From NCBI GenBank assembly GCA_002470465.1, contig DKMD01000018.1, forward strand, positions 93,151 through 157,150: a stretch of 64,000 nucleotides of DNA, read 5' to 3'. The notes beneath the pieces were generated by a model. The model saw only the letters and a list, made by a program, of their open reading frames with translations, was not told the origin of the DNA and did no database searches. This document shows positions 28,680 to 39,275 of the stretch, in pieces; position 1 is the stretch's first letter; each line of letters begins with the position of its first letter. This DNA is from Pluralibacter sp. UBA7423 (GTDB taxonomy: Bacteria > Pseudomonadota > Gammaproteobacteria > Enterobacterales > Enterobacteriaceae). The position numbers and the translations under genes are program-made.

Positions 28680-28713
28680 CTATCATAAATCTGTCACAAA
28701 TCTGACGCATAAT
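28680..28713 (+). promoter_or_regulatory. Pho box and -10 of phoB
   Basis: Three direct repeats CTATCAT, CTGTCAC and CTGACGC start at 28680, 28691 and 28702, exactly 11 bases apart, which is PhoB-dimer spacing. CATAAT at 28708-28713 fits the -10 element, and PhoB replaces a -35. It drives autoregulated phoBR expression under low phosphate. Confidence 0.88.
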
Positions 28714-28755
28714 GACGCCGCATGATACGCATATGATTAATAAACAGGATAAATA

Positions 28756-29445
28756 ATGGCGAGACGTATTCTGGTCGTTGAAGATGAAGCACCGATTCGC
28801 GAGATGGTCTGCTTCGTCCTGGAGCAAAATGGCTTTCAGCCTGTAGAAGCCGAAGATTTTGACAGTGCCGTGAATCAGCTCAATGAGCCGTGGCCGGATT
28901 TAGTCCTGCTGGACTGGATGCTGCCGGGCGGTTCAGGCATTCAGTTTATTAAGCATCTTAAGCGTGAAGCGCTGACGCGTGATATTCCAGTGGTCATGCT
29001 GACCGCGCGAGGTGAAGAAGAAGATCGCGTGCGGGGTCTGGAAACCGGCGCAGATGATTACATCACCAAACCGTTTTCCCCGAAAGAGCTGGTGGCGCGC
29101 ATCAAAGCCGTGATGCGCCGCATTTCGCCGATGGCGGTTGAAGAGGTGATTGAGATGCAGGGCCTGAGCCTCGACCCGTCCTCTCATCGCGTCATGACTG
29201 GTGAAAACCCGCTGGACATGGGGCCAACGGAATTTAAGCTCCTGCATTTCTTTATGACGCACCCGGAGCGCGTGTACAGCCGCGAGCAGCTGTTGAACAA
29301 CGTCTGGGGCACTAACGTTTATGTGGAAGATCGTACGGTGGACGTGCACATTCGCCGTCTGCGTAAAGCGCTGGAACACAGCGGTCACGACCGGATGGTG
29401 CAGACCGTCCGCGGCACGGGTTATCGTTTCTCCGCCCGTTTCTGA
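28756..29445 (+). CDS. phoB: Phosphate regulon response regulator PhoB
   Basis: PhoB activates the phosphate regulon. The receiver domain holds the phospho-acceptor D53 ([11 protein letters not shown]), followed by an OmpR-type winged helix (about 130-229, [16 protein letters not shown]). It is almost identical to the E. coli protein at 229 residues. It is 21 bases upstream of phoR. Confidence 0.98.
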   Translation: MARRILVVEDEAPIREMVCFVLEQNGFQPVEAEDFDSAVNQLNEPWPDLVLLDWMLPGGSGIQFIKHLKREALTRDIPVVMLTARGEEEDRVRGLETGADDYITKPFSPKELVARIKAVMRRISPMAVEEVIEMQGLSLDPSSHRVMTGENPLDMGPTEFKLLHFFMTHPERVYSREQLLNNVWGTNVYVEDRTVDVHIRRLRKALEHSGHDRMVQTVRGTGYRFSARF

Positions 29446-29466
29446 CAATTGACTGGAGTGTGACCC

Positions 29467-30762
29467 GTGCTGGAACGGTTGTCATGGAAAAGGCTGGTTT
29501 TTGAGCTGATCCTCTGTTGTATCCCGGCCCTGATCCTCGGGGCTTTTTTCGGCTATCTGCCGTGGTTTCTGCTGGCGGCCGTCACCGGACTGCTGATCTG
29601 GCATTTCTGGAATTTGCTTCAGCTTTCGTGGTGGCTTTGGGTCGACAGGAGTATGACGCCGCCGCCGGGTAAAGGAAGCTGGGAGCCGCTGCTTTACGGT
29701 CTGCACCAGATGCAGATGCGTAATAAAAAGCGTCGCCGTGAGCTGGGGAGCCTGATAAAGCGCTTTCGCAGCGGGGCGGAATCGTTGCCCGATGCGGTGG
29801 TGCTGATTACGGAAGAGGGATCGATGTTCTGGTGTAACGGCCTGGCTCAGCAGACGCTCAACCTGCGCTGGCCGGACGACAGCGGTCAGAACATCCTCAA
29901 CCTGCTGCGCTACCCGGAATTTTCCCGCTACCTGAAATCCCGCGATTTCACCAAACCGCTCAATCTGGTGCTCAACACCGGGCGTCATCTGGAAATACGC
30001 GTGATGCCCTACAGCGAAAAACAGCTACTGCTGGTTGCGCGTGACGTCACCCAGATGCACCAGCTGGAAGGTGCGCGGCGTAATTTCTTCGCCAACGTGA
30101 GCCACGAGCTGCGCACGCCACTCACGGTGTTGCAGGGCTATCTGGAGATGATGCAGGAGCAAACGCTGGAGGGCGCACCGCGCGAAAAAGCGCTGCACAC
30201 TATGCGTGAGCAGACGCAGCGCATGGAAGGGCTGGTGCGTCAGCTGTTAACGCTGTCGCGCATTGAGGCCGCACCGCTGGCCGCGCTGAATGAGCGTATC
30301 GATGTGCCCATGATGCTGCGCGTGGTTGAACGTGAAGCGCAAACCCTCAGCCACAAAAAGCACATTCTGCATTTTGAGATTGATGATTCGCTGCTGGCTT
30401 TGGGTAGCGAAGAACAACTGCGCAGCGCGATGTCGAATCTGGTGTACAACGCGGTGAACCACACGCCGGAGGGCACGGAGATAGTGGTGCGCTGGCAGCG
30501 TGCTCCGCACGGAGCGCAGTTCAGCGTGGAAGATAACGGGCCAGGCATTGCGGCCGAGCATATTCCCCGGCTTACAGAACGCTTTTACCGCGTTGATAAA
30601 GCGCGCTCCCGGCAGACAGGCGGCAGCGGGTTGGGGCTTGCGATTGTGAAGCATGCGGTTAATCACCATGACAGCCGGCTCGATATTGAAAGTATTCCAG
30701 GCAAGATGACGCGCTTTAGCTTTGTGCTGCCGGAACGTTTGGTTGCCAATAAAAGTGCCTGA
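29467..30762 (+). CDS. phoR: Phosphate regulon sensor kinase PhoR
   Basis: PhoR is the membrane histidine kinase that phosphorylates PhoB when the Pst system signals low phosphate. Two N-terminal transmembrane segments (about 10-60) are followed by a PAS domain, the H-box [11 protein letters not shown] (H213), and the ATP-binding N, G1 and G2 boxes ([24 protein letters not shown]). Start codon GTG after TGGAGTGTGACCC; 431 residues as in E. coli. Confidence 0.97.
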   Translation: MLERLSWKRLVFELILCCIPALILGAFFGYLPWFLLAAVTGLLIWHFWNLLQLSWWLWVDRSMTPPPGKGSWEPLLYGLHQMQMRNKKRRRELGSLIKRFRSGAESLPDAVVLITEEGSMFWCNGLAQQTLNLRWPDDSGQNILNLLRYPEFSRYLKSRDFTKPLNLVLNTGRHLEIRVMPYSEKQLLLVARDVTQMHQLEGARRNFFANVSHELRTPLTVLQGYLEMMQEQTLEGAPREKALHTMREQTQRMEGLVRQLLTLSRIEAAPLAALNERIDVPMMLRVVEREAQTLSHKKHILHFEIDDSLLALGSEEQLRSAMSNLVYNAVNHTPEGTEIVVRWQRAPHGAQFSVEDNGPGIAAEHIPRLTERFYRVDKARSRQTGGSGLGLAIVKHAVNHHDSRLDIESIPGKMTRFSFVLPERLVANKSA

Positions 30763-30792
30763 AGAGCTGTCTGGAAGGATTGGTTGACAAAG

Positions 30793-30813
30793 ACCGGCGA
30801 AAGCCGGTTTTTT
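30793..30813 (+). terminator. Intrinsic terminator after phoR
   Basis: ACCGGC (30793-30798), a GAAA tetraloop, and GCCGGT (30803-30808) are followed by six T residues. Confidence 0.85.
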
Positions 30814-30867
30814 ATCTTTCCGGTCGGCCAAACGGCGAATAATTATTAATCGTCTGCTGCTTTTTTG

Positions 30868-31060
30868 TTCGCATGATTAGCCAGAGGTTTTTCGCATATA
30901 TGGTTGTTCATGCTACATGCGAATTCGTTGTTGCTATAATCCTCTGGTTTTACGATCCCTTGTTGCATTAAAACGTTATAAGCGTTTAAATTGCCCCCCA
31001 TGCAGTCGCAGTCTGACTGCCTTCACGCGATAAACCCAATAACTATTCTTTTCGCGTGAA
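30868..31060 (+). promoter_or_regulatory. Promoter, repeats and structured leader of brnQ
   Basis: An extended -10 TGCTATAAT lies at 30932-30940. Upstream, TTCGCAT occurs at 30868 and 30891 and inverted (ATGCGAA) at 30917. The implied leader of about 225 bases contains two hairpins: GCAGTC/GACTGC (31009-31021) and a perfect nine-base stem TTCACGCGA/TCGCGTGAA (31022-31030 and 31052-31060). No known operator consensus was recognised. Confidence 0.45.
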
Positions 31061-31170
31061 CATCGGGAGTGTTTCCCACTGTATGACACGCTTTCACCGT
31101 TGTTCTGTTCCGCAGGAATAAGTACGACGTTTTGACATTCAACACCACATCCACAGGCAGTAAAGAGTTT

Positions 31171-32490
31171 ATGACCCATCAGTTAAAATCTCGCGATATC
31201 ATCGCGTTGGGCTTTATGACCTTTGCGTTGTTCGTTGGCGCGGGCAACATTATTTTCCCTCCTATGGTCGGCCTGCAGGCTGGCGAACATGTCTGGACGG
31301 CGGCGATCGGCTTTCTGATTACTGGTGTGGGCCTGCCTGTGCTGACGATTATCGCGCTGGCGAAAGTGGGTGGTGGCGTAGACAACCTCAGTACCCCGAT
31401 TGGTAAAGTGGCGGGCGTTCTGCTGGCAGTGGTGTGCTATCTGGCTGTGGGGCCGTTGTTCGCCACGCCGCGCACCGCAACGGTTTCTTTCGAAGTGGGG
31501 ATCGCCCCGCTGACCGGTGATGGCGCGCTGCCGCTGTTCCTCTACAGCCTTGTCTATTTTGCGCTGGTGATTCTGGTTTCCCTCTATCCGGGCAAACTGC
31601 TGGATACCGTTGGCAACTTCCTGGCTCCGCTGAAAATCATTGCCCTGGTGGTACTGGCCGTGGCGGCCATCATGTGGCCTGTGGGCCCAATCAGCCAAGC
31701 GCTGGAAGCCTATCAGACTGCGCCGTTCTCTAACGGTTTCGTTAATGGCTATCTGACGATGGATACCCTCGGTGCGATGGTGTTCGGCATTGTTATCGTG
31801 AATGCCGCACGCTCCCGTGGCGTGAGTGAAGCGCGCCTGCTGACCCGTTATACCGTGTGGGCGGGCCTGATGGCGGGCGTTGGCCTGACGCTGCTGTACT
31901 TGGCGCTGTTCCGTCTGGGTTCCGACAGCGCATCGCTTGTCGATCAGAACGCCAACGGCGCAACTATTCTGCACGCGTACGTTCAGCACACCTTTGGTGG
32001 CGCAGGCAGCTTCCTGCTGGCGGCGCTGATCTTCCTGGCCTGTATGGTGACTGCGGTGGGCCTGACCACAGCATGCGCAGAGTTCTTCTCTCAGTACCTG
32101 CCGCTTTCTTACAAAACGCTGGTCTTCATCCTTGGCATCTTCTCGATGGTGGTGTCCAATCTGGGCCTGAGCCACCTGATTCAGATTTCCATTCCGGTGC
32201 TCACCGCGATTTATCCGCCATGTATTGCACTGGTAGTATTAAGCTTTACCCGCGGTTGGTGGCATAATTCGACCCGCGTGATCGCCCCGGCAATGTTCAT
32301 CAGCCTGGTGTTCGGCTTGCTGGATGGCGTGAAAGCCTCCGTGTTTGCTGATATCCTTCCCGGCTGGACCGCGCATCTGCCGCTGGCACAGCAGGGTCTT
32401 GCATGGCTGATGCCAACGATTGTCGCCGCCGTGCTGGCGATGGGATGGGATCGCGCAGCAGGTCGTCAGGTAACCTCCAGCGCGCATTAA
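31171..32490 (+). CDS. brnQ: Branched-chain amino acid transporter BrnQ
   Basis: BrnQ is the LIV-II carrier that imports leucine, isoleucine and valine with a cation. The 439-residue protein with about 12 transmembrane segments matches E. coli BrnQ nearly throughout ([16 protein letters not shown]). The start is the methionine of [11 protein letters not shown]; a 13-codon upstream frame is rejected. A terminator separates it from proY. Confidence 0.96.
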   Translation: MTHQLKSRDIIALGFMTFALFVGAGNIIFPPMVGLQAGEHVWTAAIGFLITGVGLPVLTIIALAKVGGGVDNLSTPIGKVAGVLLAVVCYLAVGPLFATPRTATVSFEVGIAPLTGDGALPLFLYSLVYFALVILVSLYPGKLLDTVGNFLAPLKIIALVVLAVAAIMWPVGPISQALEAYQTAPFSNGFVNGYLTMDTLGAMVFGIVIVNAARSRGVSEARLLTRYTVWAGLMAGVGLTLLYLALFRLGSDSASLVDQNANGATILHAYVQHTFGGAGSFLLAALIFLACMVTAVGLTTACAEFFSQYLPLSYKTLVFILGIFSMVVSNLGLSHLIQISIPVLTAIYPPCIALVVLSFTRGWWHNSTRVIAPAMFISLVFGLLDGVKASVFADILPGWTAHLPLAQQGLAWLMPTIVAAVLAMGWDRAAGRQVTSSAH

Positions 32491-32512
32491 TTAGCGGGCG
32501 AGGATTGAAATT

Positions 32513-32550
32513 AACCACGGGGCCATCGGCTCCGTGGTTTTGTTTTTGTT
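32513..32550 (+). terminator. Intrinsic terminator between brnQ and proY
   Basis: AACCACGG (32513-32520) and CCGTGGTT (32532-32539), with extra GCC/GGC pairing inside, lead into TTGTTTTTGTT. Confidence 0.75.
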
Positions 32551-32565
32551 AAGGCAGTGGAATTC

Positions 32566-33939
32566 ATGGCAACAGATAACAAGCTAAAGCGTGGGCTTAC
32601 CGCCCGTCACATCCGCTTTATGGCGCTCGGTTCGGCTATCGGCACCGGTCTTTTTTATGGCTCGGCAGACGCCATTAAAATGGCCGGTCCCAGCGTGCTG
32701 CTGGCGTACCTCATCGGCGGCGTGGCCGCTTACATCATCATGCGTGCGCTCGGCGAAATGTCGGTGCACAACCCGTCTGCCAGCTCTTTTTCCCGCTACG
32801 CGCAGGAAAACTTAGGCCCGCTTGCAGGCTACATCACCGGCTGGACCTACTGCTTTGAAATCCTGATTGTCGCCATTGCTGACGTCACGGCGTTCGGCAT
32901 CTACATGGGCGTCTGGTTCCCGGCGGTGCCGCACTGGATTTGGGTGCTGAGCGTGGTGCTGCTGATTTGTGCCATTAACCTGATGAGCGTGAAGGTCTTC
33001 GGCGAGCTGGAATTCTGGTTTTCGTTCTTTAAGGTCGCCACCATCATCGTGATGATCGTTGCCGGGTTTGGCATCATCATCTGGGGGATCGGCAACGGCG
33101 GGCAGCCGACGGGTATTCACAACCTCTGGAGCAATGGTGGCTTCTTCAGCAACGGCTGGATCGGGATGGTGATGTCCTTGCAGATGGTGATGTTCGCCTA
33201 CGGCGGGATTGAAATCATCGGCATTACTGCCGGTGAGGCGAAAGACCCGGAGAAATCTATTCCGCGCGCTATCAATTCGGTACCCATGCGTATTCTGGTG
33301 TTCTATGTGGGCACGCTGTTTGTGATCATGTCGATTTACCCGTGGAACCAGGTCGGCACCAACGGCAGCCCGTTCGTGATGACCTTCCAGCATATGGGCA
33401 TTACTTTTGCGGCCAGCATCCTGAACTTCGTGGTGCTGACGGCTTCGCTTTCCGCGATTAACTCTGACGTCTTCGGCGTGGGGCGCATGCTGCACGGCAT
33501 GGCGGAGCAGGGCAGCGCGCCGAAGGTGTTCGCCAAAACCTCGCGTCGCGGCGTGCCGTGGGTGACGGTGGCGGTGATGACCATTGCTCTGCTGCTGGCG
33601 GTCTACCTGAACTACATCATGCCCGAAAACGTCTTCCTGGTGATTGCATCGCTCGCGACGTTCGCCACCGTCTGGGTGTGGATCATGATCCTGCTGTCGC
33701 AAATTGCCTTCCGTCGTCGCCTGTCGCCGGAAGAAGTGAAGAATCTTAAATTCAGGGTGCCTGGCGGCGTATTTACCACCGTTGTCGGTCTGCTGTTCCT
33801 GGTCTTTATCATTGTGCTGATTGGCTGGCATCCGGATACCCGTATTTCGCTTTACGTCGGCTTCGCGTGGATTGTGCTGCTGCTGATTGGCTGGCAGTTT
33901 AAGGTTCGTCGCGAGCGCCAGCGGGCTTTCGCGCAGTAA
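32566..33939 (+). CDS. proY: Proline-specific permease ProY (APC family)
   Basis: This 457-residue, 12-transmembrane amino acid permease carries the APC-family N-terminus [20 protein letters not shown] and matches E. coli ProY, a cryptic or low-level proline carrier. The ATG at 32566 follows AAGGCAGTGGAATTC; the GTG three codons upstream lacks a better site. It is followed by a hairpin and then by the accessory symporter block instead of malZ. Confidence 0.93.
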   Translation: MATDNKLKRGLTARHIRFMALGSAIGTGLFYGSADAIKMAGPSVLLAYLIGGVAAYIIMRALGEMSVHNPSASSFSRYAQENLGPLAGYITGWTYCFEILIVAIADVTAFGIYMGVWFPAVPHWIWVLSVVLLICAINLMSVKVFGELEFWFSFFKVATIIVMIVAGFGIIIWGIGNGGQPTGIHNLWSNGGFFSNGWIGMVMSLQMVMFAYGGIEIIGITAGEAKDPEKSIPRAINSVPMRILVFYVGTLFVIMSIYPWNQVGTNGSPFVMTFQHMGITFAASILNFVVLTASLSAINSDVFGVGRMLHGMAEQGSAPKVFAKTSRRGVPWVTVAVMTIALLLAVYLNYIMPENVFLVIASLATFATVWVWIMILLSQIAFRRRLSPEEVKNLKFRVPGGVFTTVVGLLFLVFIIVLIGWHPDTRISLYVGFAWIVLLLIGWQFKVRRERQRAFAQ

Positions 33940-33946
33940 TCTTTTT

Positions 33947-33978
33947 AAGCCCGGCGGCGTTCTGCTGCCGGGTTTCCC
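33947..33978 (+). terminator. Terminator-like hairpin after proY
   Basis: CCCGGC (33950-33955) pairs with GCCGGG (33967-33972), flanked by AA and TTT, giving a stable hairpin eight bases past the proY stop. Confidence 0.55.
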
Positions 33979-33992
33979 TTCTGGTTCAAACG

Positions 33993-34094
33993 TGTGAGAA
34001 ATCACAAAACGCGTTAAGCGATTCCCTGCTCATATATGAGCAATTTGTGCATGGTGACTCGTCTTCTCCGGCATTAATGCGTCTGACGCATTAA
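33993..34094. promoter_or_regulatory. Cluster of palindromes upstream of the CitA-like symporter
   Basis: Three inverted repeats lie in this 220-base gap: TGTGA-N4-TCACA (33993-34006), the perfect 16-base palindrome TGCTCATATATGAGCA (34027-34042), and TTAATGCGT-CTG-ACGCATTAA (34074-34094, perfect nine-base arms). They look like operators for the downstream gene. The first resembles a CRP site but has four instead of six central bases. Confidence 0.5.
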
Positions 34095-34196
34095 CAGATG
34101 CGGTAAATGCACTTATTCAGTCGCGCACTTTCACGCATCCTCATGGTTGATAAAAAGTTAAATATGTTAACTGATTTGTTAATCATGGAGGGCGAG

Positions 34197-35519
34197 ATGC
34201 CTGTCACCACTGAAACTACTGCATTCCGCGCCAGGGCGATGGCCATTCTGCGCGTGACGTCGGGCAACTTCCTTGAGCAGTTCGACTTCTTCCTGTTTGG
34301 CTTTTACGCCACCTATATTGCCCACACCTTTTTTCCGGCAGAAAGCGAATTTGCTTCGCTGATGATGACCTTCGCGGTGTTTGGCGCAGGCTTCCTGATG
34401 CGCCCGATTGGGGCGGTTGTCCTGGGGGCGTGGATCGACAAAGTTGGACGCCGCAAGGGGCTTATCGTCACGCTCTCCATTATGGCTGCCGGGACGTTTA
34501 TGATCGTGCTGGTGCCGGGCTATCAGTCCATCGGGCTGTGGGCGCCGCTGCTGGTGTTGTGTGGACGTTTGCTGCAAGGCTTCTCTGCCGGTGCGGAACT
34601 GGGCGGGGTGTCGGTCTATCTGGCAGAAATTGCCACGCCGGGGCGCAAAGGGTTTTACACCAGCTGGCAGTCGGGTAGCCAGCAGGTGTCAATCATGGTG
34701 GCGGCGCTGCTGGGTTTTACCCTGAATGAAATGATGGGGGCAGACACTCTGCAGGCCTGGGGATGGCGTATCCCGTTCGTTGTGGGCTGTCTGATTGTGC
34801 CGTTCATCTTTATGCTGCGCCGTCAGCTGACGGAGACGCAGGAGTACGAACAGCGCGACAACCATTTGCCGCTGAAACAGGCGATGAGTACGCTGCTGCA
34901 AAACTGGCGTGTGGTGGTGGCAGGCATGCTGATGGTGGCAATGACGACCACCGCGTTTTATCTGATCACCGTTTATGCCCCGACGTTTGGCAAAAAAGTC
35001 CTGCTGCTCAGCGCCTCCGACAGCCTGCTGGTCACTTTGCTGGTGGCGATTTCTAACTTCATCTGGCTACCGATCGGCGGCATGATTTCGGACCGGTTTG
35101 GCCGCAAGCCGGTGCTGATTGCCATGACGCTGCTGGCGATTTTCACCAGCTGGCCTGCGTTAACCGTGCTCGCCCATGCGCCGAGTTTTAGCATGATGCT
35201 GATTGTGCTGCTGTGGCTCTCCTTTATTTATGGCATATACAACGGCGCGATGATCCCGGCACTAACGGAAATCATGCCCGGGGAAGTGCGCGTCGCTGGT
35301 TTCTCTCTGGCCTATAGCCTTGCGACGGCGCTTTTTGGCGGCTTCACGCCGGCCGTTTCCACCGCGTTAATTCAATACACCGGCGATAAAGCGGCACCAG
35401 GATACTGGATGAGTTTCGCTGCTATCTGTGCGCTGCTTGCCACGCTCTATCTCTATCATCGAGCCTCATCTCACGGCTGGAGCAGCCGTCACTCTCACCC
35501 TTCAGGAGCAACACGATGA
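34197..35519 (+). CDS. MFS tricarboxylate/H+ symporter, CitA/TcuC-like
   Basis: The 440-residue protein is a metabolite:H+ symporter-type MFS carrier. Its N-terminus [20 protein letters not shown] is nearly identical to the citrate-proton symporter CitA and to TcuC, which carries tricarballylate. Motif A-like [11 protein letters not shown] and the second repeat [11 protein letters not shown] are present. The ATG at 34197 follows GGAGGGCGAG; 30 upstream codons are rejected. It overlaps the next gene by four bases. Citrate or a related tri- or dicarboxylate is the likely substrate, by homology only. E. coli K-12 lacks this block. Confidence 0.87.
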   Translation: MPVTTETTAFRARAMAILRVTSGNFLEQFDFFLFGFYATYIAHTFFPAESEFASLMMTFAVFGAGFLMRPIGAVVLGAWIDKVGRRKGLIVTLSIMAAGTFMIVLVPGYQSIGLWAPLLVLCGRLLQGFSAGAELGGVSVYLAEIATPGRKGFYTSWQSGSQQVSIMVAALLGFTLNEMMGADTLQAWGWRIPFVVGCLIVPFIFMLRRQLTETQEYEQRDNHLPLKQAMSTLLQNWRVVVAGMLMVAMTTTAFYLITVYAPTFGKKVLLLSASDSLLVTLLVAISNFIWLPIGGMISDRFGRKPVLIAMTLLAIFTSWPALTVLAHAPSFSMMLIVLLWLSFIYGIYNGAMIPALTEIMPGEVRVAGFSLAYSLATALFGGFTPAVSTALIQYTGDKAAPGYWMSFAAICALLATLYLYHRASSHGWSSRHSHPSGATR

Positions 35520-36304
35520 AACGTTTGGCCTTTTGGATGGCACTCACCTTTGCGGGCACCTTTAGCCTGAGCGCCAGTGCTGAAGAGATCACGGTGATGA
35601 TTTCCGGTGGCTTTTCCGCAGCGCTCGATAAGTTGGCCCCGCAGTATGAAAAGGCAACGGGCGATACGGTGCATATTGTTCATGGTCCGTCGATGGGGAA
35701 ATCTCCGGAGGCCATTCCGAACCGGCTGGCGGCAGGGCAGCCTGCTGATGCGGTGATCATGGTGGGATATGCGCTGGATAACCTGCAAAAAGCGGGAAAA
35801 ATTGCGCCAGCTAGCCGAATGGAATTGGCAGACTCCCGCATCGGCATGGTGGTGAAAGCAGGTGAACCCGCGCCGGATATCCGTTCCGAAGCGGCACTCA
35901 AAGCGACGCTGCTGAAAGCCAAATCGATAGCCTACTCTGACAGCGCCAGCGGACGCTACGTACAAAGCGAGCTTTTCACTAGACTCGGTATTGCACAGGA
36001 CGTGCAGGGCAAAGCAAAGATGATCGAAAAAACGCCCGTCGCCTCGCTGGTGGCAAAAGGAGAGTACGCCGTGGGCTTCCAGCAGGTTAGCGAGCTGCTG
36101 CCGGTGAAAGGGGCGGAATTTGTCGGGCGAATTCCTGAGCAGGTTCAGTACGTCACACGCTTTGCCGGTGCGGTGGTTAACAAAGCGGCACATGAGAACC
36201 AGGCCCGTGCTTTACTGCGTTATCTTGCTTCGCCGCAGGCCCAGGCGATAGTCCGCGAAACCGGGCTTGATCCCCTGCCCGCTAAGGCCGGAACAGGCCG
36301 ATAA
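35516..36304 (+). CDS. ModA-like periplasmic solute-binding protein
   Basis: The 262-residue protein has a signal peptide ending SLSASAEE and a type II periplasmic-binding fold of the ModA/molybdate group ([21 protein letters not shown]). It has no ABC permease or ATPase beside it; instead its start overlaps the stop of an MFS symporter (ATGA). It may bind the organic acid that the symporter imports, or act as a sensor. Molybdate binding is not likely given the context. Its end overlaps the convergent LysR gene by 23 bases. Confidence 0.8.
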   Translation: MKRLAFWMALTFAGTFSLSASAEEITVMISGGFSAALDKLAPQYEKATGDTVHIVHGPSMGKSPEAIPNRLAAGQPADAVIMVGYALDNLQKAGKIAPASRMELADSRIGMVVKAGEPAPDIRSEAALKATLLKAKSIAYSDSASGRYVQSELFTRLGIAQDVQGKAKMIEKTPVASLVAKGEYAVGFQQVSELLPVKGAEFVGRIPEQVQYVTRFAGAVVNKAAHENQARALLRYLASPQAQAIVRETGLDPLPAKAGTGR

Positions 36305-37175
36305 TCATCTGCTCCAGTTCGGTTGCCAGCGGGGAAAGTTCGGTCCCCGCTTTTTTGATCAGGCCAACCTGTCTTTTTACTACCGGGTCAGTCAGCGGTT
36401 TTTGCACCAGCGCCGGGTTACCGCCTTCCGGTAGCGCCATGGACGGCACGGCGGCAATACCCAGCCCGGCTTCCACCATTCCGATCATCGTTGTGACATG
36501 GCGGGTTTCACAAACCGCAGGTCTGCGCGCGGTAATGTCGCCTAATGCCTGGTCGAGCAAATGCCGGTTACCGGACGATTTATTGAGCCAGATGTAATCG
36601 GCTTCGAAAAATGTTTTCCAGCTCAGGGAGGGCAGATGCGCCAGCGGGTGATCGTGCCGGCAAATGAGCTGATAGGTTTCATCCACCAGCGGCATAAAGG
36701 TGAGATCGGATTCCCCGCTGGAAAGAAAGCTGAGCCCAAAATCGGCCTGCCGGTTCTGCACGGCGGAGTAGACGTTACCTGCGCTGGTATCCACCAGTTT
36801 GATCCTGGCCCTGGCGAAGCGTTGACGAAAGTGAGCGATCACTTTGGGCATAAAATAGTAGGCGGCAGAAGGGATACAGGCCACGGTGACAATGCCGCTG
36901 CCGTAAAACATTTTGTCGCTAATGCCGGTCAGCGCATCTTCGAAATCCGCCAGCAGCTGCTGGGCTCGCGGGGCAAAGGTTCTGCCTACCTGCGTTAAGG
37001 TGACGCTGCGGGTCGTTCTGTCGAAGAGTCGAACGCCAAGGGCCGATTCCAGTTTTTCAATCCGGCGGCTGAGGGCCGATTGCGAAATACAGATGGCTTC
37101 CGCCGCATAGCGAAAGCTGCCGTGTTCACACAGGGCGATAAAAGCGTACAGATCCTGGAGGTCAAAATCAGGCAC
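36282..37175 (-). CDS. LysR-family transcriptional regulator
   Basis: A 297-residue LysR regulator with an N-terminal winged helix (FDLQDLYAFIALCEHGSFRY, SQSALSRRIEKLE) and a substrate-binding co-inducer domain. Start codon is GTG with a weak ribosome-binding site. It converges on the binding-protein gene, so it probably regulates the symporter pair from downstream; this is inferred from position. The 189-base gap to malZ holds its promoter and that of malZ. Confidence 0.87.
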   Translation of the reverse strand: MPDFDLQDLYAFIALCEHGSFRYAAEAICISQSALSRRIEKLESALGVRLFDRTTRSVTLTQVGRTFAPRAQQLLADFEDALTGISDKMFYGSGIVTVACIPSAAYYFMPKVIAHFRQRFARARIKLVDTSAGNVYSAVQNRQADFGLSFLSSGESDLTFMPLVDETYQLICRHDHPLAHLPSLSWKTFFEADYIWLNKSSGNRHLLDQALGDITARRPAVCETRHVTTMIGMVEAGLGIAAVPSMALPEGGNPALVQKPLTDPVVKRQVGLIKKAGTELSPLATELEQMIIGLFRP

Positions 37176-37263
37176 GGTGCGTCTCAGTTAACATTTGGAT
37201 AACATACAGTGTATCGTAACTCTCTTTGCCGACGCACTCACACTTTTCAGCCTTATTTCGGTT

Positions 37264-37286
37264 TCTCCACCCCCTCTCTCCACCCA
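37264..37286 (-). promoter_or_regulatory. Possible MalT boxes upstream of malZ
   Basis: TCTCCACCC occurs twice, at 37264 and 37277, thirteen bases apart in the same orientation. The first copy with its next base matches eight of ten positions of the reversed MalT box. malZ belongs to the MalT regulon in E. coli. Confidence 0.3.
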
Positions 37287-37364
37287 AAGAAAGCGCCATA
37301 ATGATGAGTTGTACGCCGTCTGACTGTGGCATGGTGAACGCATTTTGAACAAAGGGGAATGATG

Positions 37365-39182
37365 ATGTTGAAGGCATGGCATCTGCCTGTTGCGCCGTTC
37401 ATTAAACAGCAGCAGGACCGACTGACGATTACGCTGTGGCTGAGCGGGGAGACGCTGCCGCTGAAGGTTACGCTTCGTGCGGAAGAGGATAACGAGGAGA
37501 TCTCGCTGCCGATGCACCGTTTGCGCAGTGAGCCGCATCCGGGCGTGACCGCCTGGCGTGCGGAAATCGATCTGAGTCGCGGCCAGCCCCGCCGCCGCTA
37601 CAGCTTTAAGCTGCTGTGGGCCAACCGTCAGCGCTGGTTTACGCCGCAGGGCTTTAGCGCGTATCCACCCGCGCGGCTGGAGCAGTTTGCGGTTGACGTG
37701 CCGGATACCGGGCCGCAGTGGGTCGCCGATCAGGTCTTCTATCAAATATTCCCCGACCGTTTCGCCCGCAGTGAACCGCGCACCGCGGAACAGGACAACG
37801 TCTATTATCACCATGCCGCCGGGCGCGATATTGTGCTGCGCCGCTGGGATGATCCTTTAACGGCAGAAGCCGGAGGATCGACGTTTTACGGCGGCGATCT
37901 CGACGGCATCAGCGAAAATCTGCCGTACCTGAAAAAACTTGGCGTCACGGCGCTGTACCTGAACCCGGTGTTCGTCGCCCCCAGCGTGCACAAGTACGAT
38001 ACCGAAGATTACCGCCACGTTGACCCGCAGTTTGGCGGCGACCAGGCACTGCTGCGGCTTCGGCACAATACTCGTCGGGAGGAAATGAGGCTTATCCTCG
38101 ACGGCGTGTTTAACCACAGCGGCGATTCGCACAGCTGGTTTGACCGACATAACCGTGGGAGCGATGGCGCCTGCCACAACTCTTCTTCACACTGGCGCGA
38201 CTGGTATAGCTTCTCAGCAGAAGGTAAAGCGCTGGACTGGCTCGGCTACGCCAGCCTGCCGAAGCTGGATTTCAGTTCCGAAACGCTGATCAATGAGATC
38301 TATCGCGATGAGGACAGCATCGTGCGCCACTGGCTGAAGGCACCCTGGAGCATGGACGGCTGGCGGCTGGACGTGGTGCATATGCTGGGCGAAGGCGGCG
38401 GGGCGCGCAACAACCTTCAGCACATCACAGGAATTACCCGGGCGGCAAAAGAGACGCAGCCGGAAGCCTATATTCTCGGCGAGCATTTTGGCGATGCGCG
38501 CCAGTGGCTGCAGGCCGATGCGGAAGATGCGGCGATGAATTATCGCGGTTTTACCTTCCCGCTGTGGGGCTTCCTCGCGAATACCGATATCTCGTACGAT
38601 CCGCAGATGATCGATGCGCAGACCTGCATGGCGTGGATGGATAACTACCGCGCCAGCCTGTCGCACCAGCAGCAGCTGAGGATGTTTAATCAACTGGACA
38701 GCCACGACACTGCGCGCTTTAAATCCCTGCTCGGCAAGGATGTGGCGCGCTTGCCGCTGGCGGTGGTGTGGCTGTTCACCTGGCCGGGTGTGCCCTGCAT
38801 TTATTACGGTGACGAGGTAGGACTTGATGGCAACAACGACCCGTTCTGCCGCAAGCCGTTCCCGTGGGATAAAGAGCAACAGGACAGAGATCTGCTGGCG
38901 CTCTATCAGCGGATGACGAAGCTGCGTCATCGCACGCAGGCGCTGCGCCACGGTGGCTGTCAGGTTCTTTACGCCGAGGATAATGTGGTGGTGTTCGTCC
39001 GCGTACTGAAACAGCAGCGCGTGCTGGTGGCGATAAACCGGGGCGAGCCGTGCGAAGTCGTGCTGGAAGCCTCTCCGCTGCTTGATGTAAAAGAGTGGCA
39101 TATCAAAGAGGGCAAAGGCACATTGGCGGACGATGTTTTAGCCCTACCCGCTATTTCTGCGTCGGTGTGGGTCGGCAATTAG
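37365..39182 (+). CDS. malZ: Maltodextrin glucosidase
   Basis: MalZ is a cytoplasmic GH13 enzyme that removes glucose from the reducing end of maltodextrins. Conserved regions: [11 protein letters not shown], the nucleophile region [10 protein letters not shown], the acid/base region YILGEHFG and LDSHDTAR. Three ATGs lie in a row; MLKAWHLPV (37365) matches E. coli and is best spaced from AAAGGGGA. It gives 605 residues. Confidence 0.95.
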   Translation: MLKAWHLPVAPFIKQQQDRLTITLWLSGETLPLKVTLRAEEDNEEISLPMHRLRSEPHPGVTAWRAEIDLSRGQPRRRYSFKLLWANRQRWFTPQGFSAYPPARLEQFAVDVPDTGPQWVADQVFYQIFPDRFARSEPRTAEQDNVYYHHAAGRDIVLRRWDDPLTAEAGGSTFYGGDLDGISENLPYLKKLGVTALYLNPVFVAPSVHKYDTEDYRHVDPQFGGDQALLRLRHNTRREEMRLILDGVFNHSGDSHSWFDRHNRGSDGACHNSSSHWRDWYSFSAEGKALDWLGYASLPKLDFSSETLINEIYRDEDSIVRHWLKAPWSMDGWRLDVVHMLGEGGGARNNLQHITGITRAAKETQPEAYILGEHFGDARQWLQADAEDAAMNYRGFTFPLWGFLANTDISYDPQMIDAQTCMAWMDNYRASLSHQQQLRMFNQLDSHDTARFKSLLGKDVARLPLAVVWLFTWPGVPCIYYGDEVGLDGNNDPFCRKPFPWDKEQQDRDLLALYQRMTKLRHRTQALRHGGCQVLYAEDNVVVFVRVLKQQRVLVAINRGEPCEVVLEASPLLDVKEWHIKEGKGTLADDVLALPAISASVWVGN

Positions 39183-39189
39183 CGGCCAG

Positions 39190-39274
39190 GATGCCCGGCG
39201 GCGCTTCGCTTGCACGGGCCTACAACGGAAATGTTCTCATGTAGGCCGGGTCAGGCGTAGCCGCCACCCGGCAT
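39190..39274. repeat. REP pair (BIME)
   Basis: Two REP palindromes (39190-39222 and 39241-39274, the latter with GTAGGCCGGGTCAGGCG and CGCCACCCGGC) lie between convergent malZ and the LysR gene. Confidence 0.75.
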
Positions 39275-39275
39275 G

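Noticed and set aside
31183..32175. 330-codon minus-strand frame opposite brnQ
   Set aside because: Antisense shadow of brnQ with a Gln/Arg/His-rich product.
32812..34005. 397-codon minus-strand frame opposite proY
   Set aside because: It mirrors proY, has a low-complexity His/Gln/Arg-rich product typical of antisense frames, and no family match.
33993..34006. TGTGA-N4-TCACA as a CRP site
   Set aside because: The half-sites are perfect but the central spacing is four bases; CRP needs six.
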